Shown here: in pieces, positions 42,491-50,718 of the stretch
Layout: every line of letters starts with the position of its first letter
How positions within the stretch are numbered: the first letter of the stretch is position 1
DNA from: JACVCS01 sp038328575
GTDB taxonomy: Bacteria; Planctomycetota; Phycisphaerae; Phycisphaerales; UBA1924
Length of the DNA: 60,997 bases
Reading direction: 5' to 3'
NCBI GenBank assembly: GCA_038328575.1
Contig: JBBQMD010000010.1
Span: 1-60,997, forward strand
Position numbers and translations under genes: made by a program
Notes under the pieces: generated by a model
What the model was told of the DNA's origin: nothing
The model's input: the letters and a program-made list of their open reading frames with translations, nothing else
Database searches by the model: none

Positions 42491-43477
42491 CTACCGCTTG
42501 GTCCCCGTGCTCCGCTTGAACAACGCGCTGATCGACATGTTGCTGTGAATGCGGTGGATCGCCTCGCCCAGCAGCGTGCCCACCGACAGAATCTCGATCT
42601 TGCTGCGCAGCGGCTCGGCGCTCTCGGGCAGCGGCACCGTGTCGCTCACGATGATCTTGCTGATCGGCGCCGCCAGCAGCCGCTCAACCGCCTTGCCCGC
42701 GAACACCCCGTGCGTCGCGGCCGCGATGATTTCCTTGGCCCCGCGCGACATCACCAGCTCCGACGCCTCCGCCAGCGTGCCGCCGGTGGAGATCATGTCA
42801 TCGACCATGAGCACGGTCTTGTTGCGCACGTCGCCGATGATGTTGTCAATGACGACCTCGCTCCCCGAGACGCGCCGCTTGTTGATGATCGCCAGGTCGC
42901 CATTCAGCAGGTTCGCAAAGCTCTCGGCGACCTTGACGTTTCCCAGATCCGGCGACACCACGCACAGGTTGCCCAGTTGTTCGCGCTGATTCATGAAGTG
43001 GTCGACGAAGACCGGGCTCGCAGTGAGATGGTCTACCTGGATATCGAAGAAGCCCTGGATCTGAGCCGCGTGCAGGTCAACCGCCAGCACGCGATCGGCC
43101 CGGGCGCTGGTGATGAGGTTGGCGACTAGCTTGGCGGTAATGGGCACGCGCCCCTCGTCCTTGCGGTCTTGGCGGGCGTAGCCGAAGTACGGGATCACCG
43201 CCGTCACGCGACGGGCGCTGGCGCGCTTCAAGCAGTCGATGAAGATCAGGATCTCCATCAGGTTCTCGTTTACCGGCGGGCTCGTGGACAGCACCAGGAA
43301 GCAATCACGCCCGCGCACGTCCTCCTCCAGCTTCACGATGATCTCTGAATCCGGGAACGCCTCGATCCGCGCCTGGCCCAGCGGCAGCCGCAAGTGCTCG
43401 CAGATGCGCTTGGTCAGCGGCTGGCTCGCACGCCCCGAAAAGATCTTCAGTTCGCTCGCGGCGGTATTCGGTGTCAC
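42491..43477 (-). CDS. prs: Ribose-phosphate pyrophosphokinase
   Basis: 328 residues. Makes PRPP from ribose-5-phosphate and ATP for nucleotide, His and Trp synthesis. Seen are FPDSEIIVKLEEDVRGRDCF, FGYARQDRKDEGRVPITAKL (ATP loop), the metal-binding DLHAAQIQGFF and the PRPP motif VLMVDDMISTGGT. The GTG start at 43475-43477 overlaps the stop of the upstream gene (GTGA), so the two are coupled. A terminator follows directly. Confidence 0.97.
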   Translation of the reverse strand: MTPNTAASELKIFSGRASQPLTKRICEHLRLPLGQARIEAFPDSEIIVKLEEDVRGRDCFLVLSTSPPVNENLMEILIFIDCLKRASARRVTAVIPYFGYARQDRKDEGRVPITAKLVANLITSARADRVLAVDLHAAQIQGFFDIQVDHLTASPVFVDHFMNQREQLGNLCVVSPDLGNVKVAESFANLLNGDLAIINKRRVSGSEVVIDNIIGDVRNKTVLMVDDMISTGGTLAEASELVMSRGAKEIIAAATHGVFAGKAVERLLAAPISKIIVSDTVPLPESAEPLRSKIEILSVGTLLGEAIHRIHSNMSISALFKRSTGTKR

Positions 43478-44316
43478 GCGTTCCCCCTCGATCCGCCCAG
43501 CGGGCCGCCCGCTACCCGCCGCCGATAGATCGCGTCTACATCCGCAAGCTGCTCCGGCGTGTTGATGCTCAAGACGTCTTCCGGCGGCACCGCGTCGATC
43601 ACCTCGACACGCTTGCCCTCGCCCAGCAGCATCGCTGGCACGTCGGTGATGTAGTACTCGCCCGACTGCTCGTTCCGCTTCACCTTCGCCAGCGTGCCGA
43701 ACAGCGTCGTCAGGTCAAAGCAGTAGTAAGACGGGTTCACCTCGCGGATCGCCAGTTGCTCCGGCGAACACTCCTTGTGCTCCACGATCTTCTGTAACCG
43801 TCCCTCGCGATCTCGAATGATCCGGCCGTACCCCGTCGGATCATCGATCACGCTGGTGGCCAGCGAGGCCTGCGCGCCGTGCTGCCGGTGGCGCGATAGC
43901 AACTGCTTCAGCGTCGCCCCGCGGATCAGCGGCCCATCCCCCGCCAGCACGAACACGTCCCGCTTCCCCTTGCCCGCCTTCAGGTCCTCCGCAAACACTC
44001 CCTCGGCGCACCGCACCGCGTGCCCCGTGCCCATCTGCTCGCTCTGGATCGCGTACTCAATCCCCGCAAGCCACGACTTCGGCTGCTTTGCCATCGCCTC
44101 GTACACCAGCTCCTGCTTGTAGCCAACGACCAGCACCACCCGCTGACAGCCCGCATCGCGGCACGCATCCACCACGGCGCACACCATCGGCCGCCCGCCC
44201 ACCTCGTGCAGCACCTTGGGCAGATCGCTCCGCATACGCGTGCCCTTGCCCGCGGCGAGAATGATCGCCACCGGCGGAAGCGTCGAAGGCCCGGCGTTTT
44301 CAGAGAATGCCACCAT
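43474..44316 (-). CDS. UDP-N-acetylglucosamine pyrophosphorylase-type nucleotidyltransferase (GlmU N-domain only)
   Basis: 280 residues. The nucleotidyltransferase signature IILAAGKGTRMRSDLPKVLH, the ligand loop SEQMGTGHAVR and LAGDGPLIRG are those of GlmU residues 1-230. The left-handed beta-helix acetyltransferase half (about 200 residues) of bifunctional GlmU is missing. It therefore can join UTP to GlcNAc-1-P but cannot acetylate; an acetyltransferase must be elsewhere. Order tRNA-Gln, this gene, prs, rplY, pth, rpsF. Other NTP-sugar transferases share this fold, so the exact sugar is not certain. Confidence 0.88.
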   Translation of the reverse strand: MVAFSENAGPSTLPPVAIILAAGKGTRMRSDLPKVLHEVGGRPMVCAVVDACRDAGCQRVVLVVGYKQELVYEAMAKQPKSWLAGIEYAIQSEQMGTGHAVRCAEGVFAEDLKAGKGKRDVFVLAGDGPLIRGATLKQLLSRHRQHGAQASLATSVIDDPTGYGRIIRDREGRLQKIVEHKECSPEQLAIREVNPSYYCFDLTTLFGTLAKVKRNEQSGEYYITDVPAMLLGEGKRVEVIDAVPPEDVLSINTPEQLADVDAIYRRRVAGGPLGGSRGNA

Positions 44317-44451
44317 GTGACGTCGGTCACAGGTCTAAACAGTTCACATGCCGGCGTGCGCGCCGGCGGCTCGCGAAAGTTCCCAAGGCTCGTGCATTCG
44401 GCGGGCTTGACGCGGGCCCTTGCAGGCCCCGCCGCGCGCCGCCAGAAGAAG

Positions 44452-44522
44452 TTGGCCGACCTGGATTCGAACCAGGACAAGCAGAACCAAAATCTGCTGT
44501 GCTACCGTTACACCATCGGCCA
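44452..44522 (-). tRNA. tRNA-Gln (anticodon UUG)
   Basis: A complete 71-nucleotide cloverleaf on the minus strand. The acceptor stem TGGCCGA pairs with TCGGCCA and the discriminator is A. The D arm has GGTGTAACGGTAGC. The anticodon arm is GCAGA-TTTTGGT-TCTGC, putting TTG at 34-36. The T arm is CCTGG-TTCGAAT-CCAGG. CCA is not encoded. It stands about 135 bases upstream of the glmU-type gene. Confidence 0.95.
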
Positions 44523-44557
44523 GCCTGAAGCCTCGCACCGACAACTTTCGCAGCGCC

Positions 44558-44583
44558 GGGGACCGCTCGGTCCCCGCGTTTTT
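44558..44583 (+). terminator. Terminator-like hairpin with no plus-strand gene before it
   Basis: GGGGACC (44558-44564) pairs with GGTCCCC (44569-44575), loop GCTC, followed by GCGTTTTT: a textbook terminator reading on the plus strand. The nearest plus-strand gene ends at 39986, and tRNA-Gln 35 bases away reads the other way. On the minus strand it lies in the tRNA leader. Confidence 0.5.
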
Positions 44584-44928
44584 ATACTCTTGAACTGAAA
44601 AGAACCGTGACCTTGCTCCTGCGTCTGAGCCCGGATCGAGACCGGGATCGGGTGCGTGTCGCATCATCGCGGAACGCGACCCACGCACGCCCGACACGCT
44701 GTCGGAGCAAGGAGGAATCGCGGCGATTGACCCAGCGCCCTCGTCGCGCAGAATCGTGAGCAGGACCTCCGCAGCAGCCGCTTGGCGAAGACCCCTGACC
44801 GCGCCTCGACGAGCCTGCGCTCGCGTCCGTCACGGTCGGCCCTGAAGACCAAGTCTAGACAATCCGCCCGCCCGGTCAACCACGCCGCCCACGGGCCACT
44901 TTCCCCTCGGCCCGAGACCCATTGCCCC
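44584..44928. other. Intergenic stretch without a recognised gene
   Basis: Together with 44965-45158 this makes up a gap of more than 500 bases. The open frames in it are Arg/Ser-rich and low in plausibility. It contains a possible AT-rich -10 (TATAAA on the minus strand near 44580-44585) for tRNA-Gln. Nothing else was recognised. Confidence 0.5.
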
Positions 44929-44964
44929 AAAAACAAAGTCAGGGCCGCTTTCGCGACCCTGACT
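44929..44964 (-). terminator. Intrinsic terminator, minus strand
   Basis: AGTCAGGG (44937-44944) pairs with CCCTGACT (44957-44964) around a small inner hairpin. On the minus strand TTTGTTTTT follows. It is about 195 bases past the end of the RsmD-like gene and probably ends that transcript. Confidence 0.6.
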
Positions 44965-45158
44965 CACTGTAGAGGAGAAGAAGAGGAGTGTCATCAGTAG
45001 TTACGTGATCCACCCTGCGGTAGTTCACAACGATTATCATTTCGTCCACCATCAAGACCACTTTGTTTTGCCCGTCCGGGGATCATCCGCCATGCTGGCT
45101 CGGTATCTCTTCCCCAGACGCGACCAGAAACTTGGCTCACCGCCTGATTTGGGTCCTG

Positions 45159-46160
45159 TCACACCGTCGCCTGAGCCTTCATGAAGAAGTGTACCGCCGT
45201 CTTGCGATACACATGCGTCTCCGGCCCGCGCCCGCCAGCCATGGCCAGGTCGGCCAGCAGCGGCCTGCCGCGCTCTTGTGCCGCCAGCGCCTCAGCAAAC
45301 CCGGGCGGAAGGGGCACACCGCCCGGCCCGACGGCCGCGAGCCCTTGTTCACCGTCTGGAGTCTTCGGCGTCGGCACGATCCACTCGCCGCGCTCGTCGC
45401 GCTCTAGCGACACCGTCCCCGGCGCATTGAGCTCTCCAGCGGCGTCCAGAAATCCGTCGTCGTCCAGTTGCCGATTGCCCAGCGAGAGCTCGTGCAGCTT
45501 CTCGCGCCGCATCGGGCCGCGCGACGCCTGATCTTTCGTGGGTCGGGGCGTGTGTCGTGCGATCCGCGATGTCGTCGCGTTGTCCGCGTACTTGAACCGC
45601 TCCTTGGCCTTGGGCTTGAACTTCTTGGCCGCCAGCGCCGCCGCGTCGGGCGCGAGATCTTCCTCGCCGCCGCTATCCAGCACAAAGGGCCAAGGCGTCC
45701 GCAGGATCAAAAACCCATTGTCGGCCAGCAGCGGCAGCAACGCCTCCGCCTGCGCCTTGACCCGGGGCCACGTCATCGGATCACGCACCAGCGGATACGG
45801 CGGGTCCATAAACACAAGGTCCAGCGGGCGCGGCGCCCGCGCCACGATCGCCATGCCCAGCGCATCGCCATGCACGATCTTGGCGCGCGCTTGCATCTTG
45901 CACACCTCGACGTTTTTCTCAATGGTTTCGATCGCGTCGCGACCGCTATCGACAAACATGCACGACGCTGCGCCGCGTGACAGGCACTCCAGCCCCACCG
46001 CCCCCGAGCCGGAGAACAAGTCCAGCACCAGCGCGTCCTTGACACGCAGGCCCAGCATTGAAAACAGCGACTCCTTCACCCGATCGGGCATCGGACGCGT
46101 CGTCTCACCCGACGGCGAAAAAAGCTGCCGCCTCCGAAATTCTCCAGCAATGATGCGCAT
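45159..46160 (-). CDS. rsmD: RsmD-like 16S rRNA methyltransferase with long C-terminal extension
   Basis: 333 residues. Residues 1-185 match RsmD, which methylates G966 of 16S rRNA: MRIIAGEFRRRQL, TTRPMPDRVKESLFSML, the SAM motif VLDLFSGSGAVGLECLSRGA and the catalytic FMDPPYPLV. Typical RsmD ends at about 190-200 residues. Here about 140 more residues follow, with basic patches (KKFKPKAKERFKY), a MRREKLHELSLG segment and VYRKTAVHFFMKAQATV at the end, which I cannot place. The start ATG 46158-46160 gives the canonical N-terminus; the longer upstream frame is Arg/Ser-rich and rejected. Confidence 0.86.
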   Translation of the reverse strand: MRIIAGEFRRRQLFSPSGETTRPMPDRVKESLFSMLGLRVKDALVLDLFSGSGAVGLECLSRGAASCMFVDSGRDAIETIEKNVEVCKMQARAKIVHGDALGMAIVARAPRPLDLVFMDPPYPLVRDPMTWPRVKAQAEALLPLLADNGFLILRTPWPFVLDSGGEEDLAPDAAALAAKKFKPKAKERFKYADNATTSRIARHTPRPTKDQASRGPMRREKLHELSLGNRQLDDDGFLDAAGELNAPGTVSLERDERGEWIVPTPKTPDGEQGLAAVGPGGVPLPPGFAEALAAQERGRPLLADLAMAGGRGPETHVYRKTAVHFFMKAQATV

Positions 46161-46281
46161 GACCAGTGTAGGGGGAGCCGGACTGCACTCGTCGCTTTGC
46201 GATCGGCAAGCACGAAACGCGTCCCAACTCGAAGCGGTTTCGCAGGCAGACTCAAGCCCAATGACCGACGTCAAGCGCGGC

Positions 46282-46914
46282 CTACGCAAGCAGCAGTTCC
46301 GCCGTTGGCGGGTGCTCGATTCCGGTGACGACCGCCCAAAGCGGCTTGCCGCCCTGCGGAGAATCTGCGAGCCACGACCGCAGCGGGCCCTTGGTATCGC
46401 GAAAACTCGTGTGCAGCGCGCCGGCACCGATGAAGATCACGCGATGGAGCAGCAGCAGGTCTTCGCTCGCGTACTCGCTCTCAGCCGCGACGCCCATCAA
46501 CGCGTCGGCCAGCCGCGCGAACAGCTTCGGGTTCTGCTTCAGCAGCACGTCCGCGTCGCGCCAGATGTAGTACCGGTGCTTGATGTGCGAGGAAAGATCA
46601 CTCGGCCGATCGCGCATCCGATCGCACACGCCCTCAGGACCATCAATCGTCGGGCGCGTCCGCTCGCGTTCGCCGGGCATCGACCGATCAAACTGGCGAC
46701 AAAACGTCTCCAGATCGTGGATCCCCGTGCCCGAGAGCACCACGGTCTGCACCTCCACCATCGCGTGCAAGTGCTTGATCAACTCAAGGGCGAACCGCTC
46801 GCGAATGCCGATGTTCCGCGAGTACGCCACGACGTGGTGTTCCTCAAGCAGTTGCTCGGCCTGGGCGACCAGCGAGGCCGCGTGCGTAACAGATTGTGTT
46901 GGAACAGCGGTCAT
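46282..46914 (-). CDS. Hypothetical protein
   Basis: 210 residues, unrecognised. It looks soluble, with a helix-rich start (AASLVAQAEQLLEEHHVVAYS), a stretch resembling a nucleotide- or metabolite-binding fold (VQTVVLSGTGIHDLETFCRQ), and a C-terminal half with FIGAGALHTSF and SPQGGKPLWAVVTGIEHPP. The start ATG 46912-46914 is chosen because the sequence before it is a Gly/Arg-rich run; an ATG at 47085 would give 267 residues. It precedes rsmD on the same strand by 121 bases. Confidence 0.6.
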   Translation of the reverse strand: MTAVPTQSVTHAASLVAQAEQLLEEHHVVAYSRNIGIRERFALELIKHLHAMVEVQTVVLSGTGIHDLETFCRQFDRSMPGERERTRPTIDGPEGVCDRMRDRPSDLSSHIKHRYYIWRDADVLLKQNPKLFARLADALMGVAAESEYASEDLLLLHRVIFIGAGALHTSFRDTKGPLRSWLADSPQGGKPLWAVVTGIEHPPTAELLLA

Positions 46915-47275
46915 GGGGCGGTCAACAAATGTTCGCCCCTGCACTCGTTCCAGCGCGTCGCCAGAGGGGGCCTCCCTCGCTCCGCCTGCGCCAGTTCCCC
47001 CGCCACCATCATCTCCCCGTACACCCGCGCCCGTGCGCGGCCTTGGAACTTGGTCATCGTGCGACGGGCGATGGGTGGGCATCACTCAATCTTCGTCCCG
47101 CGTTCGTCCCGGACTGGAAAGAGTGAAGCAAACTTTACGCTGACAGAGTGTGGAGTACGCCCCGCGAATCGGCCAGTAAACCGGGCGCTTCGTCATGCCC
47201 CCGCTCGGAAAACCTGCGTCGCGACCTCGATCTTGCCCGGTAGAATCTCCACCGCCCAGTCAAAGAACCAGCGTC
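46915..47275. other. Intergenic gap without a recognised gene
   Basis: 361 bases between two minus-strand genes. A TAAAGTTT box (minus strand, near 47134) matches a sigma-28 -35 element, but no GCCGATAA-like -10 follows at the correct distance. Nothing else was recognised. Confidence 0.4.
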
Positions 47276-48829
47276 TTACTTTGCTTGTTCGGCGTTCGTG
47301 CTGGTTTTGATCGCGCCGTCCTCAATCCACACTGTTAACGGCTCACGCACGACCGACAACTCTGATCCTCGCACCACCGAGATCGGGCGCGTCTGGCCGT
47401 CAACGCTTCCGGGCCGGAGATCCAGCTTCCCCGCTGACAGCTCAATCGTCACGCGCCGTGCCGACGGCGCATCGTCATCCGTTGCCGACAAGACGTAAAT
47501 TACCCCTCGCGCCATCCGGTGCAGCCGCACGCTCGCGCCGCCCGGTGCCTGAAGCTCCGTCTCCCCGGTGGCCCCAGCCCGAAACTCGAAGATCCCCGTC
47601 AGCGTTTCGCCATTGCGCACTTCCCGCCACGCCCCCGCGGCGTCGCCCGCGACGCGAACCTGTAACGATCCGGCAACCCCCTCCGCAGGGGTGCTCATCA
47701 CCCGCAGCTCGATATCCGACCGCCGCAACCCGGCGCGCAGCGTCGCCAGCGGGCTCGGCGCTTCGTTGCTCCGCCCCGCCACCGCCCGCTCCGGCGACGG
47801 CACATCCGTCGCCTTGCCAACCATCACCGGCTCAAGCGTCGCCGGGAGATCCCCAGCGCGAGCGGGAGTAGCCGTCGTCTTCGCGGATGTCGGCGGCGTC
47901 GCGTTGCGCGCCGGTGACTTCGGCTCGTTCACCGGAACCATCTGCTCGTAGACCTCGCCAGCCGTTGAGCTCGCGTTCGCTGGCGTCGGCACGGCCGCTG
48001 TCGGCGCGGCAGGCCGATCGGCAGACTTCGCTGTCGGTGGGTCAATCTTTACTGGTGCCGGTGCAGAGGTTGGAACCGGTGCGGGCATTGGCGCCGCCGC
48101 CGAAGCGGGCGTTGCGGTCGAAGCGGGCACCGCCGCGCGCATCGATTCGTTGTTCGCAGTCGGCGCGGTTTTTTCCTGTAGAGGGGCCGCCACTGCCGCC
48201 GCCGCGGGCTGGGCGACTGGCGGCGGAACAGCGCGCTCGGGCGTCGAACCGACCTGCCCGGCGCGAGCCCCTTCGCCGACGCGCACGGTCTCCCCTTCGA
48301 ACCGAATCGCCCGCATCGACGGAATCCCCGTCGCCGGCCCGGGCGACCCGCCGCCGCTCGCGACCGGCTTGACCGTCGCGGCCGGAGCCTCTGGCGTCGT
48401 CGAAATCGTCGCCGACTTGTCTCGCGCCAGCGTGGGAACGGTCTCTGTCGCGGGAGCGGCCGGCGTCGTTGGTGCCGCGGGGGTCGCAGGAGTCGCAGGA
48501 ATCGCTGAAGCCGCGGCGGTCGCGGGCACGCTCGCGCCCGGCGCTCCGGGCGTGCCCGAACTTGCTGGCACCCCCGGTCCGCTCGGCGCGGCTGGCCCCG
48601 GCTGCCCAAGTAACACCTGCCCCGGGCGCGCAACCTTTGCAGACTTGCGCACGTCGATCACCGAATCGTTCACCGGCGCCTTGCCACCTGCGCTCGGCGC
48701 CGCTGGCGTGCCCGCTAGCGCGGGTGCCGCTGGCGGCGTCGCCGCCGGCTCGGCCAGCGCTGCGCACAGGACAAGCTGCGATATCACGATCCCCGCTGTG
48801 AACTTCACGCCCGTCTTGCGAGTGCCCAT
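47276..48829 (-). CDS. Secreted Pro/Ala-rich protein with C-terminal FecR-like domain
   Basis: 517 residues. A signal peptide (TAGIVISQLVLCAALAEPAA) is followed by about 320 residues of Ala/Pro/Thr-rich low-complexity sequence (APATETVPTLARDKSATI, TPASAAAPMPAPVPTSAPAP). The last ~130 residues look folded. SLQVRVAGDAAGAWREVRNG, ETLTGIFEFRAGATGETELQ, the APGGASVRLHRMARGVIYVL stretch and VTIELSAGKLDLRP resemble FecR/LysM-associated surface domains in which a repeated GExV-type strand pattern occurs. ATG 48827-48829 gives a clean signal peptide. It is about 105 bases downstream of a similarly Pro/Ala-rich lipoprotein gene on the same strand. Function unknown. Confidence 0.7.
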   Translation of the reverse strand: MGTRKTGVKFTAGIVISQLVLCAALAEPAATPPAAPALAGTPAAPSAGGKAPVNDSVIDVRKSAKVARPGQVLLGQPGPAAPSGPGVPASSGTPGAPGASVPATAAASAIPATPATPAAPTTPAAPATETVPTLARDKSATISTTPEAPAATVKPVASGGGSPGPATGIPSMRAIRFEGETVRVGEGARAGQVGSTPERAVPPPVAQPAAAAVAAPLQEKTAPTANNESMRAAVPASTATPASAAAPMPAPVPTSAPAPVKIDPPTAKSADRPAAPTAAVPTPANASSTAGEVYEQMVPVNEPKSPARNATPPTSAKTTATPARAGDLPATLEPVMVGKATDVPSPERAVAGRSNEAPSPLATLRAGLRRSDIELRVMSTPAEGVAGSLQVRVAGDAAGAWREVRNGETLTGIFEFRAGATGETELQAPGGASVRLHRMARGVIYVLSATDDDAPSARRVTIELSAGKLDLRPGSVDGQTRPISVVRGSELSVVREPLTVWIEDGAIKTSTNAEQAK

Positions 48830-48933
48830 GTGAATCTCCAAGTTCCGCCGATTAAATCACAACGCGACACCTAGGCACGCTCAATCGGGCGTGCTCGGTC
48901 CAACCCGCGCCCAAGTTCGACCGGTTAGCCGCC

Positions 48934-50259
48934 TTAGAGCGGCTTGCCCGGAACAAATCGCGACTTCTTCGCTGGCTCCGCTGCGGGTGCCGGCGCGGGC
49001 TCGCCCACCGGTGTCATCGACGCTGGCGAGGTTTCCCGCTGCTCGACCGGCGCACCCGCCGGCTCCACCGGCTTCGGTGCCGGAGCCATCGGCGCAACTG
49101 GCGCAACCGGTGCCACCGGGGCAACAGGCGACACCGGGGCCGGTGCCATCACCGGGGCGATGGGCGGAGCGATGGGCGGAGCAGGCGGAACGGGCGCCAC
49201 CGGCTCGACTTCAACCACCGGCATCGTCGGTGTCGGCGGCGTAGCCGCCATGGTTGCTCGCGTCGCTGCGCCGGGGATCCCGGTCGAAGGCCCACGTGAG
49301 ATGCTCGTCTCGACCGGCGCTACGGGGGCCGACTGCGCCGCAGGAGCAACCGGTGCCAAGGGTGCAACCGGTCGAGCGACGACCGCAGGCGGCGCGGGCG
49401 CTGCAGGCGGAACCGGGGGGGTGGGGGGCGTCGCCGGAGTCGGCGTGTTTGAGACGTTTTCAGTGGTGCCCTTGGACGCGTTGGGGCTGGTCATGCCTGC
49501 GAGCGTTGCGGGCGTCTTCTCCGCCGCTTTCTTCGTCCCCGATTTGGCGTCCGTCTCGCTCGGCTGGGCGCCGGCATTGCTGGCTCGCGCCGGTTCATCG
49601 ATCATGAAGGGCTTCTCGTCGCCCGCGTTCGGCTCCATCGGGCGGCCCGCTGGCGCGTTCCGCTCGCCGAGAGCGTCCGCCTTGCGCGCCGCCTGATCAG
49701 TCGTCGCCAGCGGGAGCTCAACGCCCCCGGCCGCGAGCAAATCCGAGAGCCCGCCCAGCGCGTTGAACGTCTGGGCCCCGCTTGCGATCTCAGACCCCGT
49801 GAGCCCGCCGGGCATCCACGCTCCGGCCGTGAGTACTCGCAACGCGTCCACTTCCGCCACCGGCCCACCGGCCCGCGCCGCGCCCGACACGACCATCGTG
49901 GCGACATCACCAGTCGTCGCCACCTGGAGCGCCGGCTTGTTGAAGCTCGCCGGAATCAGCCCGAGTTCTTTGCCCAGTTCAACACGGCGGGCATACCCCT
50001 GCTCGCCCGCGGGCGCTGCGCCCTTCTTGACCAGCAGCACGCCGGTGAGGACGTCATCTTGGCAGACCCGCACACGAGTGTTCAGTCGGTCAAAGAAGTC
50101 CAGCGTCTGGGCCGCGCCCTCCTGGCGGGCGAGCGACTCCTCGCCGACGGACGACTCGACCATCGCGGGTGCGGACTTGCACCCGCCCAGCGACCACAAG
50201 CTTCCGCACACCAACACCAGCGCCATCACCCGCGACGTTCCGGCCAAGCTCGACTTCAT
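48934..50259 (-). CDS. Pro/Ala-rich lipoprotein
   Basis: 441 residues. The signal peptide ends in SLWSLGGC, a lipobox, so it should be lipid-anchored. Residues ~25-200 appear folded (FFDRLNTRVRVCQDDVLTGV, LLVKKGAAPAGEQGYARRVE, GLIPASFNKPALQVATTGDV). The rest is a very long Pro/Ala/Val repeat, including PVAPVAPVAPVAP runs, ending in SRFVPGKPL. The start ATG 50257-50259 matches the signal; upstream frame sequence is Pro-rich and non-conserved. It is probably co-transcribed with the FecR-like gene. I do not recognise the folded domain. Confidence 0.7.
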   Translation of the reverse strand: MKSSLAGTSRVMALVLVCGSLWSLGGCKSAPAMVESSVGEESLARQEGAAQTLDFFDRLNTRVRVCQDDVLTGVLLVKKGAAPAGEQGYARRVELGKELGLIPASFNKPALQVATTGDVATMVVSGAARAGGPVAEVDALRVLTAGAWMPGGLTGSEIASGAQTFNALGGLSDLLAAGGVELPLATTDQAARKADALGERNAPAGRPMEPNAGDEKPFMIDEPARASNAGAQPSETDAKSGTKKAAEKTPATLAGMTSPNASKGTTENVSNTPTPATPPTPPVPPAAPAPPAVVARPVAPLAPVAPAAQSAPVAPVETSISRGPSTGIPGAATRATMAATPPTPTMPVVEVEPVAPVPPAPPIAPPIAPVMAPAPVSPVAPVAPVAPVAPMAPAPKPVEPAGAPVEQRETSPASMTPVGEPAPAPAAEPAKKSRFVPGKPL

Positions 50260-50718
50260 GCGCAGTTCCTCAGTTTCAGTGTCAGGCAGCGCCGGCCCGC
50301 CGGGCACCACGGGCCCGGGGAACCGGAACACTCATCGTACCAGAATGCCCAGATCCACGCGCCTTCCGGCCATGGGTGCCCGCGCCCCGCTCCCCGTCCA
50401 GCACCCGCCGGGGCGTCATCCACAACGCCAGTCTTAGAATGTGGATTGTTGCTCCTGGTTCTTGCTGAAGCCTGCGTCCGCGTCTGCGCGCCCTGCACCG
50501 AAGCTCGGTCCTCCATTTCCCCACGCGGCCTCGCTCGTTTCTGGTACCCTTGCAATGGCATCCTTCGCCCGATGTTCGGCCTCATCGCGCGGGCTCAGCT
50601 TCCGCTCTGCGATCGAGTCGGTTTGCGGGTCGCTTGTCGCGAAGCTCTGCTGTGCGTAGAGTGACTTCTGCCGAGAAACAACCGGCTTCCGCTTCTTTCG
50701 GATCGCAGGGGATTCACA
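50260..50718. other. Divergent intergenic region without a recognised gene
   Basis: 459 bases between the divergent lipoprotein and LuxR-type genes. Open frames here are shadows. Promoters for both directions must lie inside but no clear -10/-35 pair could be placed. Confidence 0.4.

Noticed and set aside
47126..47150. TAAAGTTT box on the minus strand
   Set aside because: The -35 part is perfect for sigma-28 but no -10 (GCCGATAA-like) occurs 11 bases later.
45538..47310. 590-residue plus-strand open frame
   Set aside because: Overlaps rsmD and the 210-residue gene on the other strand; Arg/Ser-rich and without a domain.
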